A stretch of 51,337 bases of DNA from an uncultured Collinsella sp. (GCA_905209455.1 CAJLTA010000016.1:1-51337); one strand, 5' to 3'; positions 34,151 to 42,618 are shown, counted from the stretch's first letter. Numbers and translations: made by a program. The notes: generated by a model not told the origin, from the letters alone.

Positions 34151-35608
34151 ATGGACTACAAGATTACCGGCTACGAGCCCGCCCAGCTGTTCCATTTCTT
34201 TGAGGAGGTCAGCGCGATCCCCCGTGGGTCTGGCAACGAGAAGGGCATCAGCGATTTCCTGGTTGCGTTTGCCAAGGAGCGCGGCCTCGATGTGTATCAG
34301 GACGAGGTCTACAACGTCATCATTCGCAAGCCCGCATCTGCCGGCGCCGAGAATGCCCCGACCGTGATGCTGCAGGGCCACATCGACATGGTGTGCGACA
34401 AGCTGGGCTCCGTTGAGCACGTCTTTACGACTGATGGTATCGACCTGGTCGTCAAGGACGGCGTCCTCACCGCTAACGGCACCACTCTGGGCGCCGACAA
34501 CGGTATTGCCGTCGCTCTGATGCTCACTGTTCTCGATGACGATTCGATCATTCACCCCGCCCTCGAGTGCGTGTTCACCACCGACGAGGAGACTGGCCTG
34601 GTCGGCGCCGAGACGCTCGACAAGTCCCAGATTAGCGCCCGCACCATGATTAACCTCGACTCCGAGGAAGAGGGCGTTGCCACCGTCAGCTGTGCCGGCG
34701 GCGTCGTCGTTACCTACACCTGCCCGATCGTGCGCGAGCACAAGACCGGTAGCACCCTCACGCTCGACATCTCCGGCCTGCTGGGCGGTCACTCCGGCAG
34801 CGATATCCACCTGGAGCGCGGCAATGGTAACCTCATCATGGCCCGCATCATCGACCGCCTGATGGTCGCCGGCGAGCCCGCCATCGTTAGCTTTAACGGC
34901 GGCACCAAGGACAACGCCATCAACCGTGAGTGCAAGGCTGTTCTGGTCTACGTCGACCACGCTGCCGCCGAGGCCGCGGCCCAGATCGCAAGGGGCATCA
35001 TCGCCGACGTCACCGCCGAGCTTGAGGTCTTCGACCCCGGCTTTACCTGCACCGTCGAGATTGCCGACGACGCCGAGGTCGAGGCCATGGACCAGAAGTC
35101 CGCGCTTGCCCTCATCCGCGCCCTGCGTCTTGCCCCCAACGGTGTGATCCGCCGCAACGTCGCCACCGACGGCTCCGTCGAGGTTTCCTCCAACATCGGT
35201 GTGGTTGCCACCTCTGACGACGAGGTCAAGATCATGCTGTCCCCGCGCTCCTCGATCACCTCGCTGCAGAACGAGTTCAAGGACCGTCTGCAGACGCTGG
35301 CCGATGTCCTGGGCTTCGACGCCAAGTTCGAGTTCGAGTATCCCGGCTGGAGCTATGCCGAGCATTCGCCGGTCCGCGACGTCTTCGTCGAGAGCTATCG
35401 CGAGCTCTTTGGTTCCGAGCTGCGCATCGAGTCCATTCACGCCGGCCTTGAGTGCGGCCTGTTTGCCGAGGCCCTGCACGGCCTGGACGCCATCGCCGTG
35501 GGTCCGACGCTCTCCGATGTTCACACCCCGGACGAGAGCATGGAGCTCGCTTCTGCCGAGCGCTTCTACGAGCTGCTCATCGATGTCCTCAAGCGCCTCG
35601 CTGCGTAA
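34151..35608 (+). CDS. pepD: Aminoacyl-histidine dipeptidase (PepD, M20 family)
   Basis: PepD hydrolyses Xaa-His dipeptides such as carnosine, and broader dipeptides. The 485-residue protein shows EEVSAIPRGSGNE at the N-terminus, the metal-binding LQGHIDMVCDK and GADNGIAVA blocks, the catalytic TTDEETGLVGA, and the dimerisation-domain segment GGHSGSDIHLERGN. The final metal histidine is in DVHTPDE. AAGGAGG precedes the ATG at 34151. It is a single-gene unit converging on mntP. Confidence 0.95.
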   Translation: MDYKITGYEPAQLFHFFEEVSAIPRGSGNEKGISDFLVAFAKERGLDVYQDEVYNVIIRKPASAGAENAPTVMLQGHIDMVCDKLGSVEHVFTTDGIDLVVKDGVLTANGTTLGADNGIAVALMLTVLDDDSIIHPALECVFTTDEETGLVGAETLDKSQISARTMINLDSEEEGVATVSCAGGVVVTYTCPIVREHKTGSTLTLDISGLLGGHSGSDIHLERGNGNLIMARIIDRLMVAGEPAIVSFNGGTKDNAINRECKAVLVYVDHAAAEAAAQIARGIIADVTAELEVFDPGFTCTVEIADDAEVEAMDQKSALALIRALRLAPNGVIRRNVATDGSVEVSSNIGVVATSDDEVKIMLSPRSSITSLQNEFKDRLQTLADVLGFDAKFEFEYPGWSYAEHSPVRDVFVESYRELFGSELRIESIHAGLECGLFAEALHGLDAIAVGPTLSDVHTPDESMELASAERFYELLIDVLKRLAA

Positions 35609-35650
35609 AGGTCGCCTTAGTTAAGCCGCTCTAAAACGGCTGGCTATGAA

Positions 35651-35683
35651 AACGACCGCTTGGCGTAATGCCGGGCGGCCGTT
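35651..35683. terminator. Bidirectional terminator between pepD and mntP
   Basis: AACGACCGCTTGGC pairs with GCCGGGCGGCCGTT with G-U and mismatch pairs, flanked by A's on the left and TTATTCGTT on the right. It sits between two convergent genes. Confidence 0.7.
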
Positions 35684-35688
35684 ATTCG

Positions 35689-36267
35689 TTACAGTGCGAG
35701 AATCCCCAGATGCTCAAGCAAGATCTTAAGCCCGATGAGGGTGAGCACGACGCCGCCCACGATGGTGGCGGGTTTTTCGTAGCGCGCGCCAAAGGTGTGG
35801 CCGATCGCTACGCCGGCGATGGAGAAGATAAACGTTGTGATGCCGATAAGCGATACAGCGGGAACGATGTCAACCGAGAGCGCCGCAAATGAGATGCCCA
35901 CGGCAAGCGCGTCAATCGAGGTGGCGATGGCAAGGATTAGATATTCGCCCAGGTCGATCTTTTCGGCATCCTTGCCGTCGCCTTCGTTCTCGTCCTCAGT
36001 AAAGGCTTCCCACAGCATCTTGCCGCCGATAAAGGCGAGCAGGATAAAGGCGATCCAGTGGTCGATGGGGCTGATGATGCCCATGAACTGGCTACCAAGG
36101 GCCCACCCAATTACGGGCATGCCGGCCTGGAAACCGCCAAAGAACAGGCCGAGTATCACGGCGACCTTAAGGTTGATCCTTTTCATGCCAAGGCCCTTGC
36201 AGATGGATACGGCAAAAGCGTCCATAGAAAGGCCGATAGCGAGCAACACAAGCTCTGCGAGTCCCAT
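35689..36267 (-). CDS. mntP: Manganese efflux pump MntP
   Basis: MntP exports Mn2+. The 192-residue membrane protein has six helices in two repeats; the family motifs LAIGLSMDAFAVSICKG and LAIATSIDALAVGISFA hold the conserved Asp residues for metal transport. I chose the ATG at 36267, behind GAGGGAG. A yybP-ykoY Mn2+ riboswitch with its own terminator lies directly upstream, which strongly supports function. The acidic loop after helix 3 (DENEGDGKDAEKID) is a normal family feature. Confidence 0.96.
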   Translation of the reverse strand: MGLAELVLLAIGLSMDAFAVSICKGLGMKRINLKVAVILGLFFGGFQAGMPVIGWALGSQFMGIISPIDHWIAFILLAFIGGKMLWEAFTEDENEGDGKDAEKIDLGEYLILAIATSIDALAVGISFAALSVDIVPAVSLIGITTFIFSIAGVAIGHTFGARYEKPATIVGGVVLTLIGLKILLEHLGILAL

Positions 36268-36320
36268 AGTCTGGCTCCCTCTCTGCGGGCGGGCCCGCGT
36301 GTACCTCTTGGGGGAGTAAC

Positions 36321-36365
36321 AAAAAAGACCCGTGGCGTACGCGTTGCGCGCACAGCCACGAGTCT
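36321..36365 (-). terminator. Expression-platform terminator of the Mn2+ riboswitch
   Basis: On the minus strand AGACTCGTGGC pairs with GCCACGGGTCT, followed by TTTTTT. The 5' arm AGACT overlaps the last conserved bases of the aptamer (ACGAGACT), so metal binding can disrupt the terminator and switch the gene on. Confidence 0.88.
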
Positions 36366-36457
36366 CGTTCATTAAGGCAAGCCAGGCCGCATCGGCCAGT
36401 GTGTTGACTTGCCGCGCCACCGGAGGCGAACCCGATCACGCGACTACTCCCTCATTT
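36361..36457 (-). promoter_or_regulatory. yybP-ykoY manganese riboswitch
   Basis: Read on the minus strand, the conserved parts appear in order: GAGGGAGTAGTC, then GTCAACACACTGGC, GGCCTGGC, and TTAATGAACGAGACT. This is the Mn2+-binding yybP-ykoY aptamer, an ON switch for metal exporters. It is followed by a rho-independent terminator and mntP, the most common downstream gene in this class. Elevated Mn2+ should give antitermination. Confidence 0.92.
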
Positions 36458-36614
36458 ATGCGAATCCCGATGCTACCACATGAACAGCTCATTTGGATTG
36501 GGGCTCTCAGCTGTGTTCGCTCATTCTGTAAGCATCGGATTTTGCGGGCGTCACAGGGGCAAACCGTGAGAAACTTATTGACGTTTATGGAGCGTATACG
36601 ATGGGAGCGATGCC

Positions 36615-37682
36615 TTGGATAAGAACGAGCTGCAAAAGCGTATGGAACAGGCCATCCGCCTGACGGCACCTGGTCAGCCGATCCGCACCGCCCTCGACAT
36701 GATCATCGCCGGTCACCTGGGCGCCCTTATCTGCGTCGGCGACACCGAAAACGTGCTCGCTGCCGGTAACGACGGCTTCCCGCTCAACATTTCGTTTACC
36801 TCGAACCGCCTGTTCGAGCTTTCCAAGATGGACGGCGCCATCGTTATCGATGGCGACCTCACCCAGATCCTGCGCGCCAACTTCCACCTCAATCCCGATC
36901 CCTCGCTCGCCACGAGTGAGACGGGCATGCGTCACCGTACTGCCGCTCGCATGTCGGTGCTCACCGATGCCATCGTGATCTCGGTTTCGGCTCGTCGCGC
37001 CGTCGTCAACGTGTACGTCCACGGCAAGAGCTACGAGATCCAGCCCGTCACCACCATCATGAGCTCGGTCAACCAGCTCGTCGCCACGCTCCAGACTACC
37101 CGTCAGTCGCTCGATCGCTCCCTGCTGCGCCTGACGGCCCTCGAGCTCGACGACTACGTCACACTCGCCGACATTACCGGTATTTTCTCGAGCTTCGAGA
37201 TCATGCAGCAGGCAAAGACCGAGCTTAAGGATTGCATTGTCAAGCTGGGTAACCAGGGTAAGCTCGTGCAGATGCAGCTCGAGCAGCTCGCGGGCTCCAG
37301 CATGGATACCGAATACGACTTGATGATCCGCGACTACGCGAGCGATTCCTCTGAGGCCAACGCCGAGAAGATTCGCGCCGAGCTGAGCCGTATGACGCCT
37401 AAGGACCTGTCCGACCCGCAGCACGTGGCGGCAGTTCTGGGCTATGACGACTTGGACGAGGACTCCGTCATGACGCCGCTGGGCCTGCGCACGCTTTCGC
37501 GCGTGTCCGTCGTGCGCGACGGCGTGGCCGAGAAGATCGTCGACGAGTACGGCTCGCTGCAGGAGCTCATGGACGACATCAGCGAGGATCCGGAGCGCTT
37601 GGGCGACTTTGGCGTCAACAACCCTGCCATTCTTGCGGACTCGCTGTACCGCATGAAGGGCACCAAACAGGGGAACGCATAA
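36615..37682 (+). CDS. disA: DNA integrity scanning diadenylate cyclase DisA
   Basis: DisA makes the second messenger c-di-AMP and scans DNA for branches. The 355-residue protein has the DAC catalytic motifs DGA (residues 73-75) and RHR (106-108), a helical linker, and a C-terminal HhH DNA-binding domain (LRTLSRVSVVRDGVAEKIVD). The start is a TTG at 36615, 8-9 bases after GGGAG; no ATG fits better. The stop overlaps the ispD ATG (TAATG). DisA in front of ispD-ispF echoes the Firmicute order radA-disA-ispD-ispF-cysS. Confidence 0.95.
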   Translation: MDKNELQKRMEQAIRLTAPGQPIRTALDMIIAGHLGALICVGDTENVLAAGNDGFPLNISFTSNRLFELSKMDGAIVIDGDLTQILRANFHLNPDPSLATSETGMRHRTAARMSVLTDAIVISVSARRAVVNVYVHGKSYEIQPVTTIMSSVNQLVATLQTTRQSLDRSLLRLTALELDDYVTLADITGIFSSFEIMQQAKTELKDCIVKLGNQGKLVQMQLEQLAGSSMDTEYDLMIRDYASDSSEANAEKIRAELSRMTPKDLSDPQHVAAVLGYDDLDEDSVMTPLGLRTLSRVSVVRDGVAEKIVDEYGSLQELMDDISEDPERLGDFGVNNPAILADSLYRMKGTKQGNA

Positions 37683-38410
37683 TGGCGCCCGTATGCGCCG
37701 TGGTCGTTGCCGGCGGCAGCGGCCAGCGCTTTGGAAATCCCGGCGGCAAGCAGCTCGTTAATGTGGCGGGCCGTCCGCTCATGAGCTGGTCCATCCGCGC
37801 GTTCGATCGTAGCGATAAGGTCGGCCATATCGTCGTGGTTTGCCCTGCCGAGCGCCGTGCCGAGATGCGCCGCCTGGCCATTGACCCGTTTGACTATGAC
37901 ACGCCCATCAGCTTTGCCGATGCCGGCGATACCCGTCAGGATTCCACCCGTGCCGGCGTGCATGCGGTTCCGGCGGGTTTCGAATATGTCGCCATCCACG
38001 ACGGCGCTCGTCCGCTCATTACGACCGAGGCCATCGACCACGCTATCGACGTGCTCGTGAGCGACCGTGCCCTCGACGGTGTCGTGTGCGGTCAGCCCGC
38101 GATCGACACGCTCAAGATCGTTGACGGCGATAATATCGTCGAGACGCCGCCGCGTGAACTCTACTGGGCAGCGCAGACGCCGCAGATCTTTAGCGTCGAT
38201 GCTATGAAGCGCGCCCACGCTGCAGCCATTGCCGAGGGCTTTATCGGTACCGATGATTCGTCGCTGGTCGAGCGCATGGGTGGGCGCGTCCGCTGCGTCC
38301 AGAGCCCACGCGATAACCTTAAGGTGACGGTGCCCGAGGACCTGCGTCCCGTAACCGCGATTCTGCTTGGCCGCATGGCCGAGGGAGAGGACCTTCCCCA
38401 TGTTCAGTAA
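37682..38410 (+). CDS. ispD: 2-C-methyl-D-erythritol 4-phosphate cytidylyltransferase
   Basis: IspD makes CDP-ME, third step of the MEP pathway. The 242-residue protein begins AVVVAGGSGQRFGNPGGKQL, the nucleotidyltransferase loop (with a two-residue variant of the common PKQ), and has VAIHDGARPLITTEAI and AAQTPQIFSVDAM. The ATG shares a base with the disA stop, and ispF starts inside its last codons. Regulation is probably operon-wide. Confidence 0.95.
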   Translation: MAPVCAVVVAGGSGQRFGNPGGKQLVNVAGRPLMSWSIRAFDRSDKVGHIVVVCPAERRAEMRRLAIDPFDYDTPISFADAGDTRQDSTRAGVHAVPAGFEYVAIHDGARPLITTEAIDHAIDVLVSDRALDGVVCGQPAIDTLKIVDGDNIVETPPRELYWAAQTPQIFSVDAMKRAHAAAIAEGFIGTDDSSLVERMGGRVRCVQSPRDNLKVTVPEDLRPVTAILLGRMAEGEDLPHVQ

Positions 38411-38894
38411 CCTGCGCATTGGCCATGGCTACGACGTTCACCGTCTGGTGGAGGGGCGTCGATGTATCATCGGCGGTGTCGACATTCCCTACGAGCGCGG
38501 CCTGCTGGGCCACTCGGATGCCGATGTGCTCGCGCACGCCTTGGCCGACGCCATTCTGGGCGCCTGCCGTGGGGGAGACATCGGCAAGCTATTCCCCGAC
38601 ACCGATCCCGCCTACGAGGGTGCCGATTCGATGGTGCTGCTTGCCCGCGTGATGGACTATGCGCGTGAGCTGGGCTTTGAGTTTGTCGATGCCGATTGCA
38701 CCATTGCCTGCCAGCAGCCTAAGATCACCCCGCATCGCGATGCCATGCGCGCCAACCTTGCCCATGCCCTGGGCGTTGACGTCGAAAACGTGGGCGTCGC
38801 CGCTACTACGACCGAAAAGCTCGGTTGGGAAGGCCAGGGCGAGGGAATCGGCGCCTGGGCCGTCTGCCTGCTACAGAAAACCGTTAAGGAGTAA
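38400..38894 (+). CDS. ispF: 2-C-methyl-D-erythritol 2,4-cyclodiphosphate synthase
   Basis: IspF is the fifth MEP enzyme. The 164-residue protein has the metal-binding GHGYDVHRL, LLGHSDADVLAHAL, and DIGKLFPDTDP blocks, plus TEKLGWEGQGEGI near the end. I chose the ATG at 38400, which overlaps ispD by 11 bases, because the protein core starts directly after it. The stop is 3 bases before cysS. Confidence 0.96.
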   Translation: MFSNLRIGHGYDVHRLVEGRRCIIGGVDIPYERGLLGHSDADVLAHALADAILGACRGGDIGKLFPDTDPAYEGADSMVLLARVMDYARELGFEFVDADCTIACQQPKITPHRDAMRANLAHALGVDVENVGVAATTTEKLGWEGQGEGIGAWAVCLLQKTVKE

Positions 38895-38897
38895 CGA

Positions 38898-40364
38898 ATG
38901 CGTATCTACAACAGCGCTACCCATAAAAAGGAAGAGTTCCAGCCCATCGAGTCCGGCAAGGTCCGCATGTACGTGTGCGGCCCCACGGTCTACGACAACA
39001 TCCACATCGGCAACGCCCGTACGTTCATCAGCTTTGACGTGATTCGCCGCTGGCTCATCGCGAGCGGTTACGAGGTCACGTTCGCCCAGAACCTCACCGA
39101 TGTCGACGACAAGATCATCAAGCGCGCCAACGAGCAGGGCCGTACGGCCGCCGAGGTCGCGACGGAGTTCTCCGACAAGTTCATCGGCGTCATGCGCGCC
39201 GCCAACGTGCTCGATCCCGATGTGCGCCCCCGCGCCACCAAGGAGATCGGCCCCATGATCGCCATGATCAAGACGCTTATCGAGCAGGGCCACGCTTACG
39301 CAGCCGATAACGGCGACGTGTACTTTGCCGTGCGCAGCGATCCCAACTATGGTCAGGTCTCGGGCCGCAACATCGACGACCTTATGGTTGGCGCGCGCAT
39401 CGAGGAGAACGAGGACAAGAACGACCCGCTCGACTTTGCCCTGTGGAAGGCCGCCAAGCCCGGCGAGCCCAGCTGGCCGAGCCCCTGGGGCGAGGGCCGT
39501 CCCGGTTGGCACACCGAGTGCGCCGCCATGGTGCATCGCTACCTGGGCACTCCGATCGACATCCACGGCGGCGGCTCCGACCTTGCCTTCCCGCATCACG
39601 AGAACGAGTGCGCCCAGGCCACCTGCGCCTGGCACCAGGGCTTCTCCAACACCTGGATGCACACGGGCATGCTGCTGGTAGACGGCGAGAAGATGTCCAA
39701 GTCGCTCGGCAACTTCTTTACGCTGGCCGAGGTCCTCGAGCAGCACTCCGCTGCCGCCCTGCGCCTGCTGATGCTGCAGACGAGCTATCGCTCGCCGCTC
39801 GACTTTTCTTGGGAGCGCCTGGAGGGTGCCGAGAACTCGCTCACGCGTATCGCCGGTACGGTCGAGAACCTGCGTTGGGCCGCGAACCACGCGACGGCCG
39901 ATGCCGACGAAGCGGCTGCCGAGGCGTTTGCCGCCAAGGCCGCCGAGACCCGCACCACCTTTAAGGAGTGCATGGATGACGACTTTAACACCGCCGGTGC
40001 CATGGGTGCTGTCTTTGGCTTTGTGACCGAGTGCAACCAGTACCTGGAGCAGGCGGGCGATGCTGCCGACAAGGCCGCTGCCCTGGCCGCCGCCGATACG
40101 CTGGTCGAGCTGCTCGATACGTTTGGCGTCGAGCTTCCCGAGCCCAAGGTCGAGCTGCCGCTGGGCCTGCTGGGCGTTGCCGCCGGCCTGGTCGCCTACA
40201 CGGGCGACGACGTGGACGAGGCTGCTGCCAAGATTCTCGAGGCCCGCGCCGAGGCCCGTGCCGCCAAGAACTGGGATCTGGCCGACGCCATCCGCGACCA
40301 GCTCAAGGACCTGGGCCTGACGATTGAAGATACCGCCGCCGGCACTCGTATCAAATCTCTCTAA
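38898..40364 (+). CDS. cysS: Cysteinyl-tRNA synthetase
   Basis: CysRS charges tRNA-Cys. The 488-residue class I enzyme has the zinc cysteine in YVCGPTVYD, the HIGH motif as HIGNAR, the KMSKS loop in GEKMSKSLGNFF, and the second zinc segment PGWHTECAAM. Length and C-terminal helical domain are normal. It is in the disA-ispD-ispF-cysS run and ends before a large inverted repeat. Confidence 0.97.
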   Translation: MRIYNSATHKKEEFQPIESGKVRMYVCGPTVYDNIHIGNARTFISFDVIRRWLIASGYEVTFAQNLTDVDDKIIKRANEQGRTAAEVATEFSDKFIGVMRAANVLDPDVRPRATKEIGPMIAMIKTLIEQGHAYAADNGDVYFAVRSDPNYGQVSGRNIDDLMVGARIEENEDKNDPLDFALWKAAKPGEPSWPSPWGEGRPGWHTECAAMVHRYLGTPIDIHGGGSDLAFPHHENECAQATCAWHQGFSNTWMHTGMLLVDGEKMSKSLGNFFTLAEVLEQHSAAALRLLMLQTSYRSPLDFSWERLEGAENSLTRIAGTVENLRWAANHATADADEAAAEAFAAKAAETRTTFKECMDDDFNTAGAMGAVFGFVTECNQYLEQAGDAADKAAALAAADTLVELLDTFGVELPEPKVELPLGLLGVAAGLVAYTGDDVDEAAAKILEARAEARAAKNWDLADAIRDQLKDLGLTIEDTAAGTRIKSL

Positions 40365-40370
40365 TCCCCG

Positions 40371-40472
40371 CGGGTTTCCCAAGCACCCGACCTTGCCGTT
40401 CAAACCGTCGCTCGCGTACTCAAGTACGCGTCGCTCCTCTTTCACGGCAATCTCGGGCACTTGGAAAACCCG
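40371..40472. repeat. 102-bp imperfect palindrome between cysS and rlmB
   Basis: The left arm CGGGTTTCCCAAGCACCCGA and onward pairs with the right arm ending in TCGGGCACTTGGAAAACCCG. The centre is the perfect CGCGTACTCAAGTACGCG. It could extrude as a cruciform or fold into one long RNA stem. It contains no T-run, so a plain terminator role is doubtful. Confidence 0.8.
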
Positions 40473-40550
40473 TACCGACCGCCCGAATTAATATTCATGG
40501 GCGGTCGTTTATTTTGTTTCGTTTGATAGTTGTATTTAGGAGGTCGCTTT

Positions 40551-41465
40551 ATGGCCGACAATCGCAAGCGTGCGCCTCGTGGCGGCAAGCAGGCTGCTTC
40601 TGGCTCGCGTCCGATTCGCCGCAATGATCGCGCTGCCGCTCCCAAGGGCCAGCGCGATCGCACCCAGGCCGCACGTCCGCAGCGCGATCGCAACCGCGAC
40701 GCTGTCCAGGCTCCCAAGGGCGAGTTTATCGAAGGTCGTCGTGCTGCCGCCGAGGCGCTACGCACTGGTTTTCCCATCAAGTGCGCGCTCATTGCCGAGG
40801 GCAGGGAGCGCGATGCCGCCTTGTCGCGCCTGGTCGATGACCTCAACGCCGCGGGCGTCCGCATTAAGTTCGTTCCACGCGCGCAGCTCGATGCGCTGTC
40901 GAGCCATGGCGCTCACCAGGGCATTGCGCTCGAGGTTGGCAACTTCCCCTATGCCGATGTCGCCGACATCCTCGATCGCGCGGGCGACGGCCCGGCGCTT
41001 GTCGTTGTGCTCGACCATGTGACCGACGACGGTAACTTTGGCGCCATCGTGCGCTCTGCCGAGGTTGTGGGCGCAGCGGGCGTCATCATCGCCAACAAAC
41101 GAGCCGCCGGCGTAACGGTGGGTAGCTACAAGACTTCTGCCGGCGCCGTTATGCATCTGCCCATCGCGCAGGTCCCCAATATCGCTCGTGCGCTCGATGA
41201 CCTCAAAGCCGCCGGTTTTTGGGTGGGCGGTGCCTCTGAGCACGCCGAGGGCAGCTGCTGGGATGCCCCCTTCGAGGGCCGCGTGGCACTCGTCATGGGT
41301 TCCGAGGGCGACGGCATCTCGCGTCTGGTGCTCGAGAAATGCGACTTTTTGACCAAGCTTCCCCAGCGCGGCATGACCGAGAGCCTCAATGTTGCCCAGG
41401 CGACTACGGCCCTCTGCTTTGAGTGGCTGCGCCGCAACGCCGGCGAGCTCATGGGGGAGGAGTAG
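40551..41465 (+). CDS. rlmB: 23S rRNA (guanosine-2'-O-)-methyltransferase RlmB-like (SpoU family)
   Basis: This TrmH/SpoU-type enzyme methylates a 2'-OH of 23S rRNA (G2251 in E. coli). The 304-residue protein has a 55-residue basic, Arg/Lys-rich N-terminal extension, a substrate-binding domain beginning EFIEGRRAAAEAL, and the knotted methyltransferase core with LDHVTDDGNFGAIVRSAE, VMGSEGDGISRLV and MTESLNVAQAT. I chose the ATG at 40551, behind TTAGGAGG. It is 3 bases before the rae1-like gene. Confidence 0.93.
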   Translation: MADNRKRAPRGGKQAASGSRPIRRNDRAAAPKGQRDRTQAARPQRDRNRDAVQAPKGEFIEGRRAAAEALRTGFPIKCALIAEGRERDAALSRLVDDLNAAGVRIKFVPRAQLDALSSHGAHQGIALEVGNFPYADVADILDRAGDGPALVVVLDHVTDDGNFGAIVRSAEVVGAAGVIIANKRAAGVTVGSYKTSAGAVMHLPIAQVPNIARALDDLKAAGFWVGGASEHAEGSCWDAPFEGRVALVMGSEGDGISRLVLEKCDFLTKLPQRGMTESLNVAQATTALCFEWLRRNAGELMGEE

Positions 41466-41468
41466 CGC

Positions 41469-42146
41469 ATGTCCAAAAAGAACCGTGCCAAGTCCAAGGC
41501 CAAGCGCTTTGGCGAGGGCTCGGCCAAGCCGATTGTTTCGGCCGCGACCTACGGCGTGGGCGGCAATGCGTTTGCGCAGGCCATTGCCGACCCGGTCTCG
41601 ACGGTGCACTCCAATAAGCCCGAGCTGTTGGTGGTCGACGGTTACAACGTGATCCACTGCACGCCGCGCTACGAAAAGCTCGTGTACGACCATTCCGACG
41701 ATCCGTATTCCAGCGACGTTCACGATATGGCGCGCACCGCCCTCATCAACGACGTCGCCGCCTTTGCCCAGGGCCGCTACGAGGCCGTGATCGTGTTCGA
41801 CGGCGCGGGCAATATCTCCAACGAGCGCCCCAACCTGCCGGCCCGCGGCGTGCGCATCGAGTTTTCGCCGACGGGCGTCTCTGCCGATACCGTGGTGCAA
41901 AAGCTCTGCATCGAGGCACGCGAGGAAGGTCGCGCGTGCTCCGTGGTATCGAGCGACGGCACGATCCAGGCCGTCGTCATGGGCAAGGGCGTTACGCGCA
42001 TCTCGAGCCGTATGCTGGTGGACGAGATCAAACAGATCGATAACGACGTTCACGAGGCAGAGGAGGCGCCCCAGATTAAGATGACCCTGGGCAGCCGCCT
42101 GAGCCCCGATGCCCTGGCCAAGCTCAAGGCCCTGCGCGGACGGTAG
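41469..42146 (+). CDS. NYN-domain (YacP/Rae1-like) ribonuclease
   Basis: This 225-residue protein has a basic N-terminal extension and a NYN/PIN-like domain with LLVVDGYNVIH, VIVFDGAG and SVVSSDGTIQ. In B. subtilis the related Rae1 (YacP) cleaves mRNA in the ribosomal A site, and the order cysS-(mrnC)-rlmB-rae1 is the same. That synteny supports the call; Rae1 activity is not proven here. There is no mini-III RNase gene (mrnC) between cysS and rlmB, where Firmicutes often have one. Confidence 0.8.
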   Translation: MSKKNRAKSKAKRFGEGSAKPIVSAATYGVGGNAFAQAIADPVSTVHSNKPELLVVDGYNVIHCTPRYEKLVYDHSDDPYSSDVHDMARTALINDVAAFAQGRYEAVIVFDGAGNISNERPNLPARGVRIEFSPTGVSADTVVQKLCIEAREEGRACSVVSSDGTIQAVVMGKGVTRISSRMLVDEIKQIDNDVHEAEEAPQIKMTLGSRLSPDALAKLKALRGR

Positions 42147-42173
42147 GGGATTATCCATAGAGACCCGTTTCCC

Positions 42174-42225
42174 AATTGGCCGGCCCGTTGATTTGTAATC
42201 AATGGACTGTGGGTTGCCGTCGCCA
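42174..42225 (+). pseudogene. Degenerate tRNA-Thr(UGU)-like remnant
   Basis: CAATTGGCCGGCCCG resembles a D-arm; TTGATTTGTAATCAA is a perfect anticodon arm with anticodon TGT; GGACTGTGGGTT and CCGTCGCC resemble a variable loop and T-arm with the T-loop CGAGTCC-type bases lost. Acceptor pairing is missing. The intact tRNA-Thr(UGU) lies 150 bases on. Confidence 0.55.
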
Positions 42226-42285
42226 AAACGAATAGTTTTTGGTTTTGGCGAACGGATAAAACTATTCGTTCTGGCGAATAGTTTT
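42222..42285. repeat. Nested hairpins built from CGAATAGTTTT
   Basis: GCCAAAAC (42222) pairs with GTTTTGGC (42242), and AAAACTATTCG (42258-42268) pairs perfectly with CGAATAGTTTT (42275-42285). CGAATAGTTTT also occurs as a direct copy at 42229. The first hairpin could end the rlmB-rae1 transcript. Confidence 0.7.
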
Positions 42286-42310
42286 GAGATGTGGTCGGGT
42301 GAAGGGCCTG

Positions 42311-42339
42311 TTGCGCCTCGTCCGCAATTCCTTTATTCT
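42311..42339 (+). promoter_or_regulatory. Promoter of tRNA-Thr(UGU)
   Basis: TTGCGC (42311-42316) and TATTCT (42334-42339) are 17 bases apart, 31 bases before the tRNA. Confidence 0.55.
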
Positions 42340-42369
42340 TAACTGGCTTCGCGCGAAAGCGCCAAGTGT

Positions 42370-42444
42370 GCCAGTGTGGCGCAACGGTAGCGCAACTGAT
42401 TTGTAATCAGTGGGTTGCAGGTTCGATTCCTGTCACTGGCTCCA
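42370..42444 (+). tRNA. tRNA-Thr(UGU)
   Basis: Acceptor GCCAGTG/CACTGGC, D-arm, anticodon stem ACTGA/TCAGT with loop TTTGTAA (anticodon TGT), T-loop TTCGATT, and encoded CCA are all visible. A strong terminator follows. Confidence 0.95.
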
Positions 42445-42453
42445 CGAGAGTTT

Positions 42454-42494
42454 CGGGCTCTGTCTCTATATGGGACAGAGCCCGTTTCTTTTTT
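42454..42494 (+). terminator. Terminator of tRNA-Thr(UGU)
   Basis: CGGGCTCTGTC and GACAGAGCCCG pair perfectly around a 9-base loop, followed by TTTCTTTTTT. Confidence 0.93.
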
Positions 42495-42537
42495 GTCGAT
42501 AAGTCAGCGGGTTTGGCGCCAACCAAGCTTCAGGTTT

Positions 42538-42594
42538 GTCTCGATCTGTAACACGAAGGGGCGGAAAACCGTTCTTACTGTTACAGAATGAGAC
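42538..42594. repeat. TCTCGATCTGTAACA hairpin, copy 1
   Basis: GTCTCGATCTGTAACA (42538-42553) is nearly the reverse complement of TGTTACAGAATGAGAC (42579-42594), around a 25-base loop containing GAAGGGGCGG. Confidence 0.75.
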
Positions 42595-42618
42595 GTAAGC
42601 TGGGATCTCTGCGAAATA

